Of a DNA stretch of 64,000 nucleotides, positions 53,060 through 61,459 are shown piece after piece; position 1 is the first letter of the stretch; each line of letters opens with the position of its first letter. The DNA is taken from the NCBI GenBank assembly GCA_016717225.1, contig JADKGB010000005.1:62001-126000 (forward strand), written 5' to 3'. The notes beneath the pieces are model-generated. The model saw nothing but the letters and a program-made list of their open reading frames with translations, made no database searches and had not been told where the DNA came from. The position numbers and the translations under genes are program-made. The DNA is from Flavobacteriales bacterium. GTDB lineage: Bacteria; Bacteroidota; Bacteroidia; Flavobacteriales_F; PHOS-HE28.

Positions 53060-55155
53060 ATTGTAGTTGCGCTGCTCAGGAAATTGAGCCGCCTGATAAG
53101 AAGTGTATCGACACTCGGTTGTCCGCGGCTATCCGCCATAGCACCCGATACTCCAGCATTGCTCGGATCGCTCGCTGAAGTCGATCCTTTCTCCAATGGC
53201 CCTTCTCCAATGAACCGGTAGTTGTGAATGTCAACGGCGTCAACGGTAGTATCCGCTACTGAAGGCCTGTCCAATTTCACGACCCGGCTCATATCATCGG
53301 TAATAGCACTTCCCATGACGGTTTCCTTCCTTGGTGGAGCGAGCGGATCGAACCCATCTCCTGTGATCGCCGGACCATCCGATGTACGGCCTGTGAAGAA
53401 CCGGTACTTGCCATTCACATAGATCAGCTGTGATAACCAACCGCGCTTGGCCACTACATCGTGCTCCTCGATACCTCGTTTGCCATTGGTCGCCCTGGCT
53501 TCGGTGGTGAAATAGCGGTAGTGCACCGTTGTATCGATCGCTGTGATCGTACTGTCGAAGTGCAACAACCATCGGTCGGAAACACGACCAGCCGTGCTCA
53601 AAAACGCATAGTTGGCACTGTCCCATGCCATGGGTTCGGACTCATCATCGTTGGGCGAGTTGGTCATTCGCGCCAGTACGTTGGAGCGCGTGGCCAGGTC
53701 GTACCGGAAAATATCCCTGCGCTGATCGGTCCATACCACTTCCGCATTGGCCCGAAGTGTATCATCTGTTCGGTCACTGCTGAAGAGGATCGCACGACCT
53801 CCATCCACAAAGGCCGGATCCATATCATCGTATTGATCATCGGTAAGCTGCTCCTGCCGGTTACCTATGGTGTAGTAGAGATACAGGTCGGTACGCCCTT
53901 CGCGCACGCCACTGAAGATCATGTTCTGTCCATCTTCGCTGTAGGCCATGCTCAGGATCTTCTCCAGCATGAATACCGGTTTACGCGTGAAGACCTTGTC
54001 ATCCAGCGTGTAGGTGGTCAGAAACAACTCGCCCTTGCGCTCGCTCGTCCATGTAAGGGCCTTTCCGCTAGGGTGCCAAGCGAGGATCGGGAAGCTCTTG
54101 TCGATGATACGGTTCAAGCGCTTCTCCCCTTTCAGCAAGCGTTTTGCCTTCTTCTCCGCACGATCGTACAGCCAAACCTTGTACTGGCCCAATTCATTGC
54201 TCACCCAAGCTGCATACCGCCCATCAGGGCTCAACTTGAATTCGCTGTAGGAACGGGCCTTCCTTGTCTTCACAACGATCTCTTCGAGTTTCGTCTCCGC
54301 ACGCAGCCGATCGTCCTCTTCATAACGCTTACGGTAGTGATCGAAGCATTCCTGCGTGAGGGTCTTCAAGCCCATTCCCAGAACGTAATTGAACCCGCTT
54401 TCCGGGTTACGGCTTACCCGCGTCATATAGAGTATGTTCGGGATAACACTTACACCATAAGTCTCTGCAACATAGGCCCACAATGCTTGACCAGCCAGGG
54501 TGGCATCTTCTCCCTCCAATCGATTGAAACGACTGAAACGCGTACCCATCACCCCGTCGCGAATACGGCTTTCGGAACGTGCATCAACGGGGCCTGCGCA
54601 ATAAGCCACCAAGCCTTTGGTGTACCACTCTGGCAGGTTCAACAGCGTACTGTTCTTGAGTACTTCACGCCAGTTACCGCCATACATCATCTGGTCAATG
54701 ATCAGCTGTGCGATACCGCTTCGAACCTGGCGATCCAATAATTTGTGGTCACCCTCATTGTACACGAACACCTTTGATCCCACGATACGCGTAACTCCGC
54801 CAATATTGTAGAGATCATCACCTGTTACACCAACATTGCTTTGCCGAAAGTCACCGAGCGAATTGTACACCACGAACTGGACACGGTCATCCACGGTGTA
54901 GTCGAAGAATTTTTCCATCTCGCGCTTGTTACGATGCGCACTGATGGACACGTATCGCGCAACGTCTTTGCCTCCTTTATAGAAATACGTTTCCAGCTCG
55001 GGAAACCGGTAATACTGCCAGAGAAAATCCTGGTATTGCACCCGGTTCTTGCCGTACTCCTGCTCGCTGCCATTGTAGAACTGCGCGCGTGACCCAACAG
55101 CGCACAGAATGCCTGCAAGGAACAGCACAAAGGGAAGGGATCGGCTGATCGTCAT
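53056..55155 (-). CDS. N-terminal part of a large TolB-like protein (frameshifted)
   Basis: This 699-codon ORF begins with a signal peptide (MTISRSLPFVLFLAGILCAV) and a peptidase-MA-like helical region (residues 30-290: YYRFPELETYFYKGGKD, LPEWYTKGLVAYCAG), followed by TolB-type beta-propeller repeats from about residue 300 (SEFKLSPDGRYAAWVSNE, ILAWHPSGKALTWTSE, DPAFVDGGRAILFSSD). The frame ends 21 codons after the presumed shift, with residues unlike the family. Relatives are single proteins of about 1080 residues in Bacteroidota, secreted or periplasmic, of unknown function. See the following C-terminal entry. The divergent MBL gene begins 57 bp away. Confidence 0.85.
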   Translation of the reverse strand: MTISRSLPFVLFLAGILCAVGSRAQFYNGSEQEYGKNRVQYQDFLWQYYRFPELETYFYKGGKDVARYVSISAHRNKREMEKFFDYTVDDRVQFVVYNSLGDFRQSNVGVTGDDLYNIGGVTRIVGSKVFVYNEGDHKLLDRQVRSGIAQLIIDQMMYGGNWREVLKNSTLLNLPEWYTKGLVAYCAGPVDARSESRIRDGVMGTRFSRFNRLEGEDATLAGQALWAYVAETYGVSVIPNILYMTRVSRNPESGFNYVLGMGLKTLTQECFDHYRKRYEEDDRLRAETKLEEIVVKTRKARSYSEFKLSPDGRYAAWVSNELGQYKVWLYDRAEKKAKRLLKGEKRLNRIIDKSFPILAWHPSGKALTWTSERKGELFLTTYTLDDKVFTRKPVFMLEKILSMAYSEDGQNMIFSGVREGRTDLYLYYTIGNRQEQLTDDQYDDMDPAFVDGGRAILFSSDRTDDTLRANAEVVWTDQRRDIFRYDLATRSNVLARMTNSPNDDESEPMAWDSANYAFLSTAGRVSDRWLLHFDSTITAIDTTVHYRYFTTEARATNGKRGIEEHDVVAKRGWLSQLIYVNGKYRFFTGRTSDGPAITGDGFDPLAPPRKETVMGSAITDDMSRVVKLDRPSVADTTVDAVDIHNYRFIGEGPLEKGSTSASDPSNAGVSGAMADSRGQPSVDTLLIRRLNFLSSATTM

Positions 55156-55158
55156 GCC

Positions 55159-55166
55159 TACTTTCG
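55159..55166 (+). promoter_or_regulatory. candidate -7 box for the MBL hydrolase
   Basis: TACTTTCG fits the TAnnTTTG/TTCG pattern and lies 45 bases before the GTG at 55212. It borders the divergent TolB-like start. No clear -33 partner is seen. Confidence 0.4.
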
Positions 55167-55211
55167 TCGCCCTTTGCGAAAGGGCTTCGCGAAGTTCATG
55201 CTTTTCCGCAC

Positions 55212-55847
55212 GTGCCGCGCATACAAAAATTCACATTCAACCCCTTTCAGGAGAACACTTGGGTGATCACCGAAGGCAACCAAGCCATCGTCATTGATCC
55301 AGGATGTTGGAATACGGCTGAAGAGCAAGAGTTGGAGAGCTTTCTGGCCGATAACGGACTAACCCCGATCCGTCTTGTGTTGACCCATGCGCATTTGGAC
55401 CATGTGTTCGGCTGTGCTTGGATGCACACGCGATACGGGCTGCTCCCAGAGATACATGCTTCGGATCTGTCCATTCTGCGGAATGCCGAACGGCAGGGCC
55501 GGATGTACGGTGTCCCCTGCGAACCGGTTCCTGAGCCAATAACCTTCCTCGAAGAAGGCCAGATGATCCGCCTGGGCAATACAGAACTCAAGGTGCTGTT
55601 CGTACCAGGCCATTCGCCAGGTCACACGGCTTTGTGGTGTGCGAAAGGGAAATTCGTGATCAGTGGCGATGTGCTGTTCCAACGGAGTATCGGGCGAACC
55701 GATCTGCCAGGTGGCAACATGGACATTTTGTTGGCCAGCATTCGAGAAGAACTCTTTCCGTTGGGTGATGACGTGGTTGTCCACTGCGGCCATGGACCTG
55801 ATACGACCATCGGCGAAGAGAAGCGGCTGAATCCGTTCCTGCGCTGA
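55212..55847 (+). CDS. MBL-fold metallo-hydrolase (glyoxalase II-like)
   Basis: A 211-residue metallo-beta-lactamase-fold hydrolase. The zinc motif LTHAHLDHVFG is at about residues 58-68, followed by FVPGHSPGHTALWC and VISGDVLFQRSIGRTDLPGG, and the C-terminal HCGHGPDTTIGEE. This set is typical of the hydroxyacylglutathione-hydrolase-like clade (glyoxalase II / YcbL). The start is GTG 55212 because the nearby ATG 55199 lies in another frame. It is monocistronic with a convergent outer-membrane protein gene. The natural thioester substrate is unknown. Confidence 0.92.
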   Translation: MPRIQKFTFNPFQENTWVITEGNQAIVIDPGCWNTAEEQELESFLADNGLTPIRLVLTHAHLDHVFGCAWMHTRYGLLPEIHASDLSILRNAERQGRMYGVPCEPVPEPITFLEEGQMIRLGNTELKVLFVPGHSPGHTALWCAKGKFVISGDVLFQRSIGRTDLPGGNMDILLASIREELFPLGDDVVVHCGHGPDTTIGEEKRLNPFLR

Positions 55848-55854
55848 ACGGGCT

Positions 55855-56697
55855 TCACCTCGATCGATACTCCGGGTTCACCACCTTGTGCTTCTCGAAC
55901 TCATTGTTCTTCACCGGCACGCACGCAAAGCCTTTCGGATAGCGGAGGAAGAGGAAGCGAACACTGAAGATGAGCGGCCTGTAATTGCTGCTGAACCATT
56001 GCAATTGCCCGAATCCCTTATCCGTTGGAACCACACTGAAAAAAGGTGTTTCCACCGCGGGAATGATCAGCAAGCGTTTCGACACTTTGAAGCCGTAGCC
56101 CAGCTTCACATGCGCCTGCCCAATGAATTCCGGCGGGAACGCTTGCGTGCGCGGAAATGCGAAGCCTTCGTAGTCACGAGACCCACCGAAACGCCAATCC
56201 ACATTCGCGCCAAGGCTTAGCTGTATGAACTGATAGTCGGCCGTCTGGAAGAACTTGTTCGCATTGGCATGCACAGTGAGGTGTTGATCACTGAATGTCC
56301 CTTGACCAGCCGCCGAACCGATGCTATCGCCGAAAGCGTACCTGCCTTCGAACGATTCCTTACCGGCAAGTTGCTTGTACGCCACGCCAACATCCCAATA
56401 ATCCAGGATCACGGGATCACGCGTGAACAAGAACCAACCGGCTTCGAGATACATGCCCAGTTTACCAGCCGGGTCGTAAATACCTGTGATCGATGTATCC
56501 GGCGCGATGTTGACAGTCTCTTCCTTGTCCTTGAACCGTGGCAATGTGTATGTAAGGCCTGGTGCGAAGTAGAAGCCGCTCCGCCTCATTTTGCCATCGA
56601 GCGGAAAAATGTCCGGGTGCTTGCGGTCCATAAGACCTTGGGCTGAGACATCCAGCACGAAAGGCAGTAGGAAAAAATAGAGCAGCGCTCGTTTCAT
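55855..56697 (-). CDS. outer-membrane protein, probable beta-barrel, unknown
   Basis: A 280-residue exported protein with signal peptide MKRALLYFFLLPFVLDVSAQ. The mature part has alternating hydrophobic strands (FYFAPGLTYTLPRF, LEAGWFLFTRD, FIQLSLGANVDWRFGG, IIPAVETPFFSVVP) and ends in charged residues, consistent with an outer-membrane beta-barrel. The strand ends do not match any family I recognise. The longer open frame upstream (to 56823) is non-coding in appearance, and it would overlap the neighbouring YHYH gene. A CCAACTTCGCC stretch right before the ATG may be a -7 element. Confidence 0.72.
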   Translation of the reverse strand: MKRALLYFFLLPFVLDVSAQGLMDRKHPDIFPLDGKMRRSGFYFAPGLTYTLPRFKDKEETVNIAPDTSITGIYDPAGKLGMYLEAGWFLFTRDPVILDYWDVGVAYKQLAGKESFEGRYAFGDSIGSAAGQGTFSDQHLTVHANANKFFQTADYQFIQLSLGANVDWRFGGSRDYEGFAFPRTQAFPPEFIGQAHVKLGYGFKVSKRLLIIPAVETPFFSVVPTDKGFGQLQWFSSNYRPLIFSVRFLFLRYPKGFACVPVKNNEFEKHKVVNPEYRSR

Positions 56698-56819
56698 ACG
56701 GCGAAGTTGGCACATCACCTGTGTGACAACGTTGCACGAAGCACCAAACGTATCAACGCCCACACGTGCGTTCCTGTTTCCACGTGTCGCGACAAGTCGC
56801 CATAGGGAGTCGAAAAAGT

Positions 56820-58202
56820 TCAATGCGCCACCTGCACTTTCGCTTGGGAAGCCCGATCACCCTGGCCAATACGAACCGTGTATAGGCCATCATAAAGTGT
56901 GCGCGTGTCCAAATACCAGATCGTGCTTCCCTGCGGGATCGTAGCACTTCGAACCAGCTTTCCGCTCGCATCGAACAATGAAACCGGTAAACTTTCACGC
57001 AGTATTCCATGCGCCTGGATCGCGATCAGTTCACCGGATGGGTTCGGGAAAACAGTGATGTGGTCTTCTTCGGCAGAAACAGACGGTACCGCAGCCATCG
57101 CAGGATCATACGTTAAAACGGACTCCGTGATCGTTGGGACCTTGGCCGCTGTCTGTACACCATAGAACGTAGGTCCAACCACGTACGGATACGCTGAATT
57201 CCAGTTCGCATCAACCGTACAGAAATACGCGTAAGTACCGCTCGGGTATTCCGGGGTCACGCAGAAGCGGCCGTTGTGCTCGTCCAAGTAGAAAGGCTCG
57301 GTGTGCTCGATGAACTCATAGTCCTCCCGGAAGTAACCGAGCGGGTAGGTCCCGCTCACCGCAGGGCCATCGGCAACATCGGTCCCGTCCGCATAAGTGG
57401 TTCGCGTGGTGATGCTCCTTAATTGATAACCGGATCGTAGACGCACAGGCCCGCCCGTTCCGTCCGTATTCGCGTAACCAATAGCACCATAAATGGGAAA
57501 GCCATCGTAAGCGAAGCCCAATAAAGGAGAATGCTGCGCGCCGTCGATCACATAGAGGCCGTCCGCCGCGTAGAGGTCGCAGACATCAGAAATGACCACC
57601 AGGTCCAGGTTGAACGCACTTGGGTTCTGATGGTGGTGGTAATTGCCCATTGCTGGATGTCCTTTGGCGCAATCAAAACCGGCACGTTCCGCCGGAATGG
57701 CATCGCGGTTCCATGCCTGCGCGGCACCCATACCGCCAGGACAAGGAGGATTGCCTGGTCCTCCACAGAGGGCGTTCGTATTGGGGTTCCACGCTACACC
57801 ATCGCGATAGTCGAAAAGCGCCACGCCGTTAATGAAGACACCGATGTTACCTCCGGTTGTTGCCGTTGGAGTTCCGGTGTTCTGCGCAGGCACTCGTGGG
57901 AATTTGAAGATGGCGTTCTGATCGGAAGCAAAACTCGGGTTACCATCTTGGAATGGCCCAGTGATGTATGCAGGAATGCCGTGGGTGGACACGTATGACC
58001 AGTCGTTCGAATACTGGACGGATTGCACATTGGCCAGAACATTATCCTGGATAGGCGTAGAGTTCCCAGCCACGTAGTGGGAGCCCATGGCGTTTGTGGT
58101 ATTGAACAGCCACTGGGTGATCACAGGGTCGGTTTGTGCGGACACCGGGGTCAACGATATGCATACGGCTGCGGATAGAAGGACTTGGTTCAATTTGCTC
58201 AT
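56820..58202 (-). CDS. YHYH-domain secreted protein with type IX sorting-like C-terminus
   Basis: A 460-residue exported protein: signal peptide MSKLNQVLLSAAVCISLTPV, a long region with the YHYH-type motif GNYHHHQNPSAFN (about residues 185-197), GFAYDGFPIYGAIGYA and TYAYFCTVD, and a C-terminal domain with VFPNPSGELIAIQ and GLYTVRIGQG, the usual type IX sorting-domain pattern. YHYH proteins have unknown activity; the His-rich motif suggests metal binding, which is of interest because it is next to the MbnH/MbnP operon. It is transcribed in the same direction as mbnH, 83 bp downstream of it. Confidence 0.85.
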   Translation of the reverse strand: MSKLNQVLLSAAVCISLTPVSAQTDPVITQWLFNTTNAMGSHYVAGNSTPIQDNVLANVQSVQYSNDWSYVSTHGIPAYITGPFQDGNPSFASDQNAIFKFPRVPAQNTGTPTATTGGNIGVFINGVALFDYRDGVAWNPNTNALCGGPGNPPCPGGMGAAQAWNRDAIPAERAGFDCAKGHPAMGNYHHHQNPSAFNLDLVVISDVCDLYAADGLYVIDGAQHSPLLGFAYDGFPIYGAIGYANTDGTGGPVRLRSGYQLRSITTRTTYADGTDVADGPAVSGTYPLGYFREDYEFIEHTEPFYLDEHNGRFCVTPEYPSGTYAYFCTVDANWNSAYPYVVGPTFYGVQTAAKVPTITESVLTYDPAMAAVPSVSAEEDHITVFPNPSGELIAIQAHGILRESLPVSLFDASGKLVRSATIPQGSTIWYLDTRTLYDGLYTVRIGQGDRASQAKVQVAH

Positions 58203-58285
58203 TTAGGGTATTGGATCAGTACTTGAGATGAACGGGGGTTCAAGATCTTGGACGATTTTTCAGTTGGCATCCTTCGTCAGATAGA

Positions 58286-59347
58286 TCAATAATTTCTGGG
58301 CGCCGCATTCTCAGGGTTCAACAGGAAGTCGCGGTCACTGAGCGTAAGCAGGAAAGCCACAAGGTCCGTGCGTTCATTGGGAGATAACACGATCGGCCGT
58401 GCGAGCTCTGGTGCAAGCGTTGCGGATGGCAGTATCCCGTCCGTGTAATGGGTGATCACCGCATTCAGCCTTCGGAACCGCCCGTCGTGCATGTAGGGAT
58501 AGGAGAACTCGATATTGCGAAGAGAGGGTATCTTGAATTTGAGCGAATCGCCGGGATCATGTGTGATGCGGATCCGTCCACCATCTCGCAAAATGGAGTC
58601 CGGTGGCGATCCGTTGTTGGCGAAGCCGCCAGTAGTAAAAAGTGGCTCTTTATGGCAGGCATCGCAGTGCGCTCGGAAAATGCGGTAGCCGTTCATTTCC
58701 TGCTCGGTAAAAGTCTCAGCCCCTATGCGCATACTATCATACCGGGACCCAGCAGAGACCAATGAAAGTTCGAACTGCGCAAGGGCTTTCAGAAGACGAT
58801 CGCCAAGCACCATGGTATCGCCAAAGGCCTCACCGAACATGCGGCGGTATTCCGGATGTTGGACGATCTTGAACAGCACATGAGGAAGGGTCTCCCCCAT
58901 CTCTGCTGGATGACCGATGGGCGCCAGTGGCTGCATGTCCAAGTGGTTCACCGCTCCATCCCACATGAAACTCCGATTCCAAGCGAGGTTCACCAAGGCG
59001 GGTGCATTGCGTGTGCCGATGCTGTCGTGGATCCCATGGCTCAACCTGTGGTCCACGTGGCTGAACGCTGTGTACGAAAGATGACAACTCGCGCATGAGA
59101 TCGTGCTGTCCTTCGAGAGGATCGGATCGTAGAAGAGTTTGCGACCGAGCGCGATGCCCTCCTGCGTGAGCGGGTTCCTCGTAAGATCATACACCGGTTT
59201 GGGCCAATCCTTTGGAACGCTAAGCTGAACCGGATGCGTGGGCATCGTACCCGCCGCACAGATCACGATCGTCAGGACAACCACGACCAAGGTGACCGGG
59301 GCCACGCCGCGCGCTTGCTTCACAGGCCTATCGCTTGAACGCATCAT
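58286..59347 (-). CDS. mbnH: di-heme MauG/CCP-like enzyme, MbnH-like
   Basis: A 353-residue exported di-heme cytochrome of the cytochrome c peroxidase/MauG superfamily. Two CxxCH sites: SCASCHLSYTAF at about residue 86 and FRAHCDACHKEPLF at about residue 230, with the C-terminal NIEFSYPYMHDGRFR containing the distal heme Met/His region. It lies directly after an MbnP-like gene and overlaps its end by about 20 bases. In methanobactin systems MbnH oxidises a Trp of MbnP to kynurenine, creating a copper site; here that activity is inferred from pairing. The first residues form a signal anchor around VTLVVVVLTIVICAAG. Confidence 0.85.
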   Translation of the reverse strand: MMRSSDRPVKQARGVAPVTLVVVVLTIVICAAGTMPTHPVQLSVPKDWPKPVYDLTRNPLTQEGIALGRKLFYDPILSKDSTISCASCHLSYTAFSHVDHRLSHGIHDSIGTRNAPALVNLAWNRSFMWDGAVNHLDMQPLAPIGHPAEMGETLPHVLFKIVQHPEYRRMFGEAFGDTMVLGDRLLKALAQFELSLVSAGSRYDSMRIGAETFTEQEMNGYRIFRAHCDACHKEPLFTTGGFANNGSPPDSILRDGGRIRITHDPGDSLKFKIPSLRNIEFSYPYMHDGRFRRLNAVITHYTDGILPSATLAPELARPIVLSPNERTDLVAFLLTLSDRDFLLNPENAAPRNY

Positions 59348-60023
59348 CCTCCGGCGATAGGAAGAAGTGTTTGAACATCGACGACGCGGTACTCGAAAGC
59401 CGCAGAGCCGCCTCGCCGGGTGACATCACGTTGCACTTCGTGCGGATATCAGCCGCTTCGAGCAATGGCGCAGCATCCACAGCAACCGCCCATGGACCAG
59501 ACCCACTGACAGGTAGAACGATGCGACGTGCGGATGCGAATGGCGGCAGGTATCCGCCCAGATGCAGCTCGAACGCGTGCGAAGCATAGGGCGAAGCCGG
59601 GCAAGTGCCTTCGAGCTTCAGGTTGATATAGCCGCTGTTCCATGCCCAGTACATGCCTCTCGTGGGATCCAGATCACCACCGAAAGCACCGGAGACATTC
59701 GTAAGGCTATCCACTCCGAACAGGAACGAGATCGAATCACCAAGCGCCGCTGTAGTTGCATCAAGTTCCACGAAGAACGACGAGCTGTCTGAAGCATCGA
59801 TCAGGTGAAAGGCATCATTCCGCGATATCACTTTTCCAGCTCGGCAGAAGGCGAAATGGCCGACATAGAAACGAAACTGTGTGATGGTTACGGGTGTGCC
59901 ATCAGGCAATGTGATCGGCGTATCCAACCGAAGCGGTTGATCGCCCATGCACGGAACGAATCGGGCCAGCTGCGCGTGCAGTGCGGTGGAGATCAGAAGG
60001 CAGCAAACGAACGATGATCTCAT
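59328..60023 (-). CDS. mbnP: MbnP-like copper-binding periplasmic protein
   Basis: A 231-residue exported protein with signal peptide (MRSSFVCCLLISTALHAQ). Family-like segments: DGTPVTITQFRFYVGHF in the first 60 residues, and RGMYWAWNSGYINLKLEG around residues 125-142, where MbnP proteins have the Trp converted to kynurenine. Cys residues at positions in VPCMGD, FAFCRAG and GTCPASP may form disulfides. Its ATG overlaps the stop of the upstream sensor gene by four bases, and its 3' end overlaps mbnH. The copper-binding role is established only for methanotroph MbnP, so here it is inferred. Confidence 0.82.
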   Translation of the reverse strand: MRSSFVCCLLISTALHAQLARFVPCMGDQPLRLDTPITLPDGTPVTITQFRFYVGHFAFCRAGKVISRNDAFHLIDASDSSSFFVELDATTAALGDSISFLFGVDSLTNVSGAFGGDLDPTRGMYWAWNSGYINLKLEGTCPASPYASHAFELHLGGYLPPFASARRIVLPVSGSGPWAVAVDAAPLLEAADIRTKCNVMSPGEAALRLSSTASSMFKHFFLSPEDDAFKR

Positions 60024-60480
60024 GGTCCTTTACGATGCGGCGGGTGCTTCCCAAAGAAACCGGAAAGTTCCTCTGCCAGCGCATCGAAGTTCGCCAGTTG
60101 TTCGGGCTTGCACAGCGCACGTACTGCTGCGAAATGATCATAGTGGATCCGTTCCACAGCAGTTTGGATCTCTCCGATAACATGGGCCAGAGAATCGCGC
60201 TCAGTCGTCGAAGAGGAACCCAGTGCATGGAACAATTCTGCGCGAACTGATCGTAGCGCACGGTCCTTTTCGCCGATCGCGACCCGATGCAGATCGATCA
60301 ACGCTTCGTAGCGTTTCACCTGCTCACCGTCAAACCCAAGTCGGTCGATCACCATTTGTTTTGGCCGATCTTCCGGAGGCGGGCCATGACGATCGAACCT
60401 CGCAGTACCATGAACACCATAATACCGTTCAGAACGAGCAGCACCAGGACTGCGAAACTCAATAGGCGTTCCTTGGTCAT
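60020..60480 (-). CDS. CnrX/Spy-like periplasmic metal sensor (frameshifted)
   Basis: The C-terminal 120 residues (GPPPEDRPKQMVIDRLGFDG, VERIHYDHFAAVRALCKPEQ) look like the helical heavy-metal-sensor / CpxP-Spy domain. The matching membrane anchor, beginning MTKERLLSFAVLVLLVLNGI at ATG 60480, is in a different frame; the two join if one base is added near 60385-60405. The span plus one base gives 153 residues, normal for such sensors. The ATG at 60480 overlaps the stop of the upstream gene (ATGA), which supports this start over the unrelated frame that runs back to 60517. The helical domain, a His-rich tail and location between an anti-sigma-like gene and mbnP suggest metal sensing. Confidence 0.75.
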
Positions 60481-60743
60481 GGGTAGAATTGATTGGAGGC
60501 ATCCATACCCATCGCATCCATCATCTCAGCTGTGGCCGCAGTTGCTGAGGAGGCATGCGAACGCATGATCACCGTGACATTCGCGACCAGCAGAACCGCT
60601 ATCGCGCATGCAACCAACATGAACCGTGTGCGCGGCACTGGCACCTCATGTATCAACCGAGCTTCAATGCGGGTGAACAAGAATGGCGGTTCCTCCACAC
60701 GTTGAACGCGCTTCAGCAGATCTTCTATTCCGTTCTCATCCAT
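60477..60743 (-). CDS. small single-span membrane protein, putative anti-sigma factor
   Basis: An 88-residue protein with a cytoplasmic N-terminus (MDENGIEDLLKRVQRVEEPP, then FLFTRIEARL), one membrane helix at about residues 41-60 (FMLVACAIAVLLVANVTVIM) and a short periplasmic tail. This topology is that of CnrY-type anti-sigma factors, and the gene lies between the ECF sigma gene (31 bp upstream) and the CnrX-like sensor (four-base overlap). No recognised family domain is seen, so the role is by position and topology. Confidence 0.6.
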   Translation of the reverse strand: MDENGIEDLLKRVQRVEEPPFLFTRIEARLIHEVPVPRTRFMLVACAIAVLLVANVTVIMRSHASSATAATAEMMDAMGMDASNQFYP

Positions 60744-60773
60744 TGTGATGTGATTTTGACGACGTTCTTCGGT

Positions 60774-61304
60774 TCATCCTTCGCTAGTGCGCTTGTATTG
60801 GCGCAAATTCGCCCTACCCCGGGATAGGAGCGATTCCACTGCTTTGGGCGTTAGACCCATCACTTCAGCAATGGCGTTCATCGACAAGTCTTCGGTGGTC
60901 TTCAGGAGCAATGCGGTCTTTTGTTGTTCTGGAAGTTTATCGATCAGCGTGAACAACCGTTCCAAGGCTTCGCGGTCTTCCGCTGCAACGCCCGGGTGAT
61001 CGAACACCATGGAGGCGGATCGCTCCACCTGTTCATCCGACAAACTGAACAAGTTGAGCAGCGAACGTTTCTTCCGCTTGCGCGCCTTCAGCCGATCAAG
61101 GCAGGTGTTGATGGTGATCCGGTAGATCCACGTGGTCACGCTCGCATCGCCCTTGAAACCGGCAAGGCGTTCATGCACCTTTACGAAGACATCCTGCGTG
61201 GCCTCCTGCGCATCCTCTCGACTGTGCAGGTAGTTCAAGCAAAGGTTGTACACCATGCGGGCATGCTGGTGGTACAACGCGCGGAACTCGTCTTGGGGAG
61301 GCAC
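60774..61304 (-). CDS. ECF-type RNA polymerase sigma factor of the MbnPH operon
   Basis: A 176-residue sigma-70 family protein with regions 2 and 4. Region 2: ALYHQHARMVYNLCLNYLHS, EDAQEATQDVFVKVHERLAGF, TWIYRITINTCLDRLKAR (residues 8-78). Region 4: LPEQQKTALLLKTTEDLSMN, AIAEVMGLTPKAVESLLSRGR (residues 125-170), the helix-turn-helix. The start is GTG 61304. It heads the operon with the anti-sigma-like, sensor, mbnP and mbnH genes, which suggests auto-regulated metal or redox control. The sigma factor at 10337 is only distantly similar. Confidence 0.92.
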   Translation of the reverse strand: MPPQDEFRALYHQHARMVYNLCLNYLHSREDAQEATQDVFVKVHERLAGFKGDASVTTWIYRITINTCLDRLKARKRKKRSLLNLFSLSDEQVERSASMVFDHPGVAAEDREALERLFTLIDKLPEQQKTALLLKTTEDLSMNAIAEVMGLTPKAVESLLSRGRANLRQYKRTSEG

Positions 61305-61446
61305 GGGCCAAAGGAAAGTGGTCCGCTTCTCATCTTGCGAACGGGCGGTTCAAGTATTCAACGCTCACTTCTTGTTCCGGGTCTCCTCATCAGGACCCTG
61401 AGGAAGAGAAAGTTGGGGCTTGGCAACATACCAAGAACGGACACGT

Positions 61447-61454
61447 TACATTCG
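61447..61454 (+). promoter_or_regulatory. candidate -7 box, near-leaderless gene
   Basis: TACATTCG matches the local TAnnTTTG/TTCG pattern and ends 5 bases before the ATG at 61460, so any transcript would be nearly leaderless. A TTG at 61420-61422 is 24 bases upstream, slightly longer than usual. Confidence 0.4.
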
Positions 61455-61459
61455 TTAAA

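Noticed and set aside
53461..54741. Plus-strand frame of 426 codons opposite the TolB-like gene
   Set aside because: No start context, family motif or sensible composition; the opposite strand encodes recognised domains.
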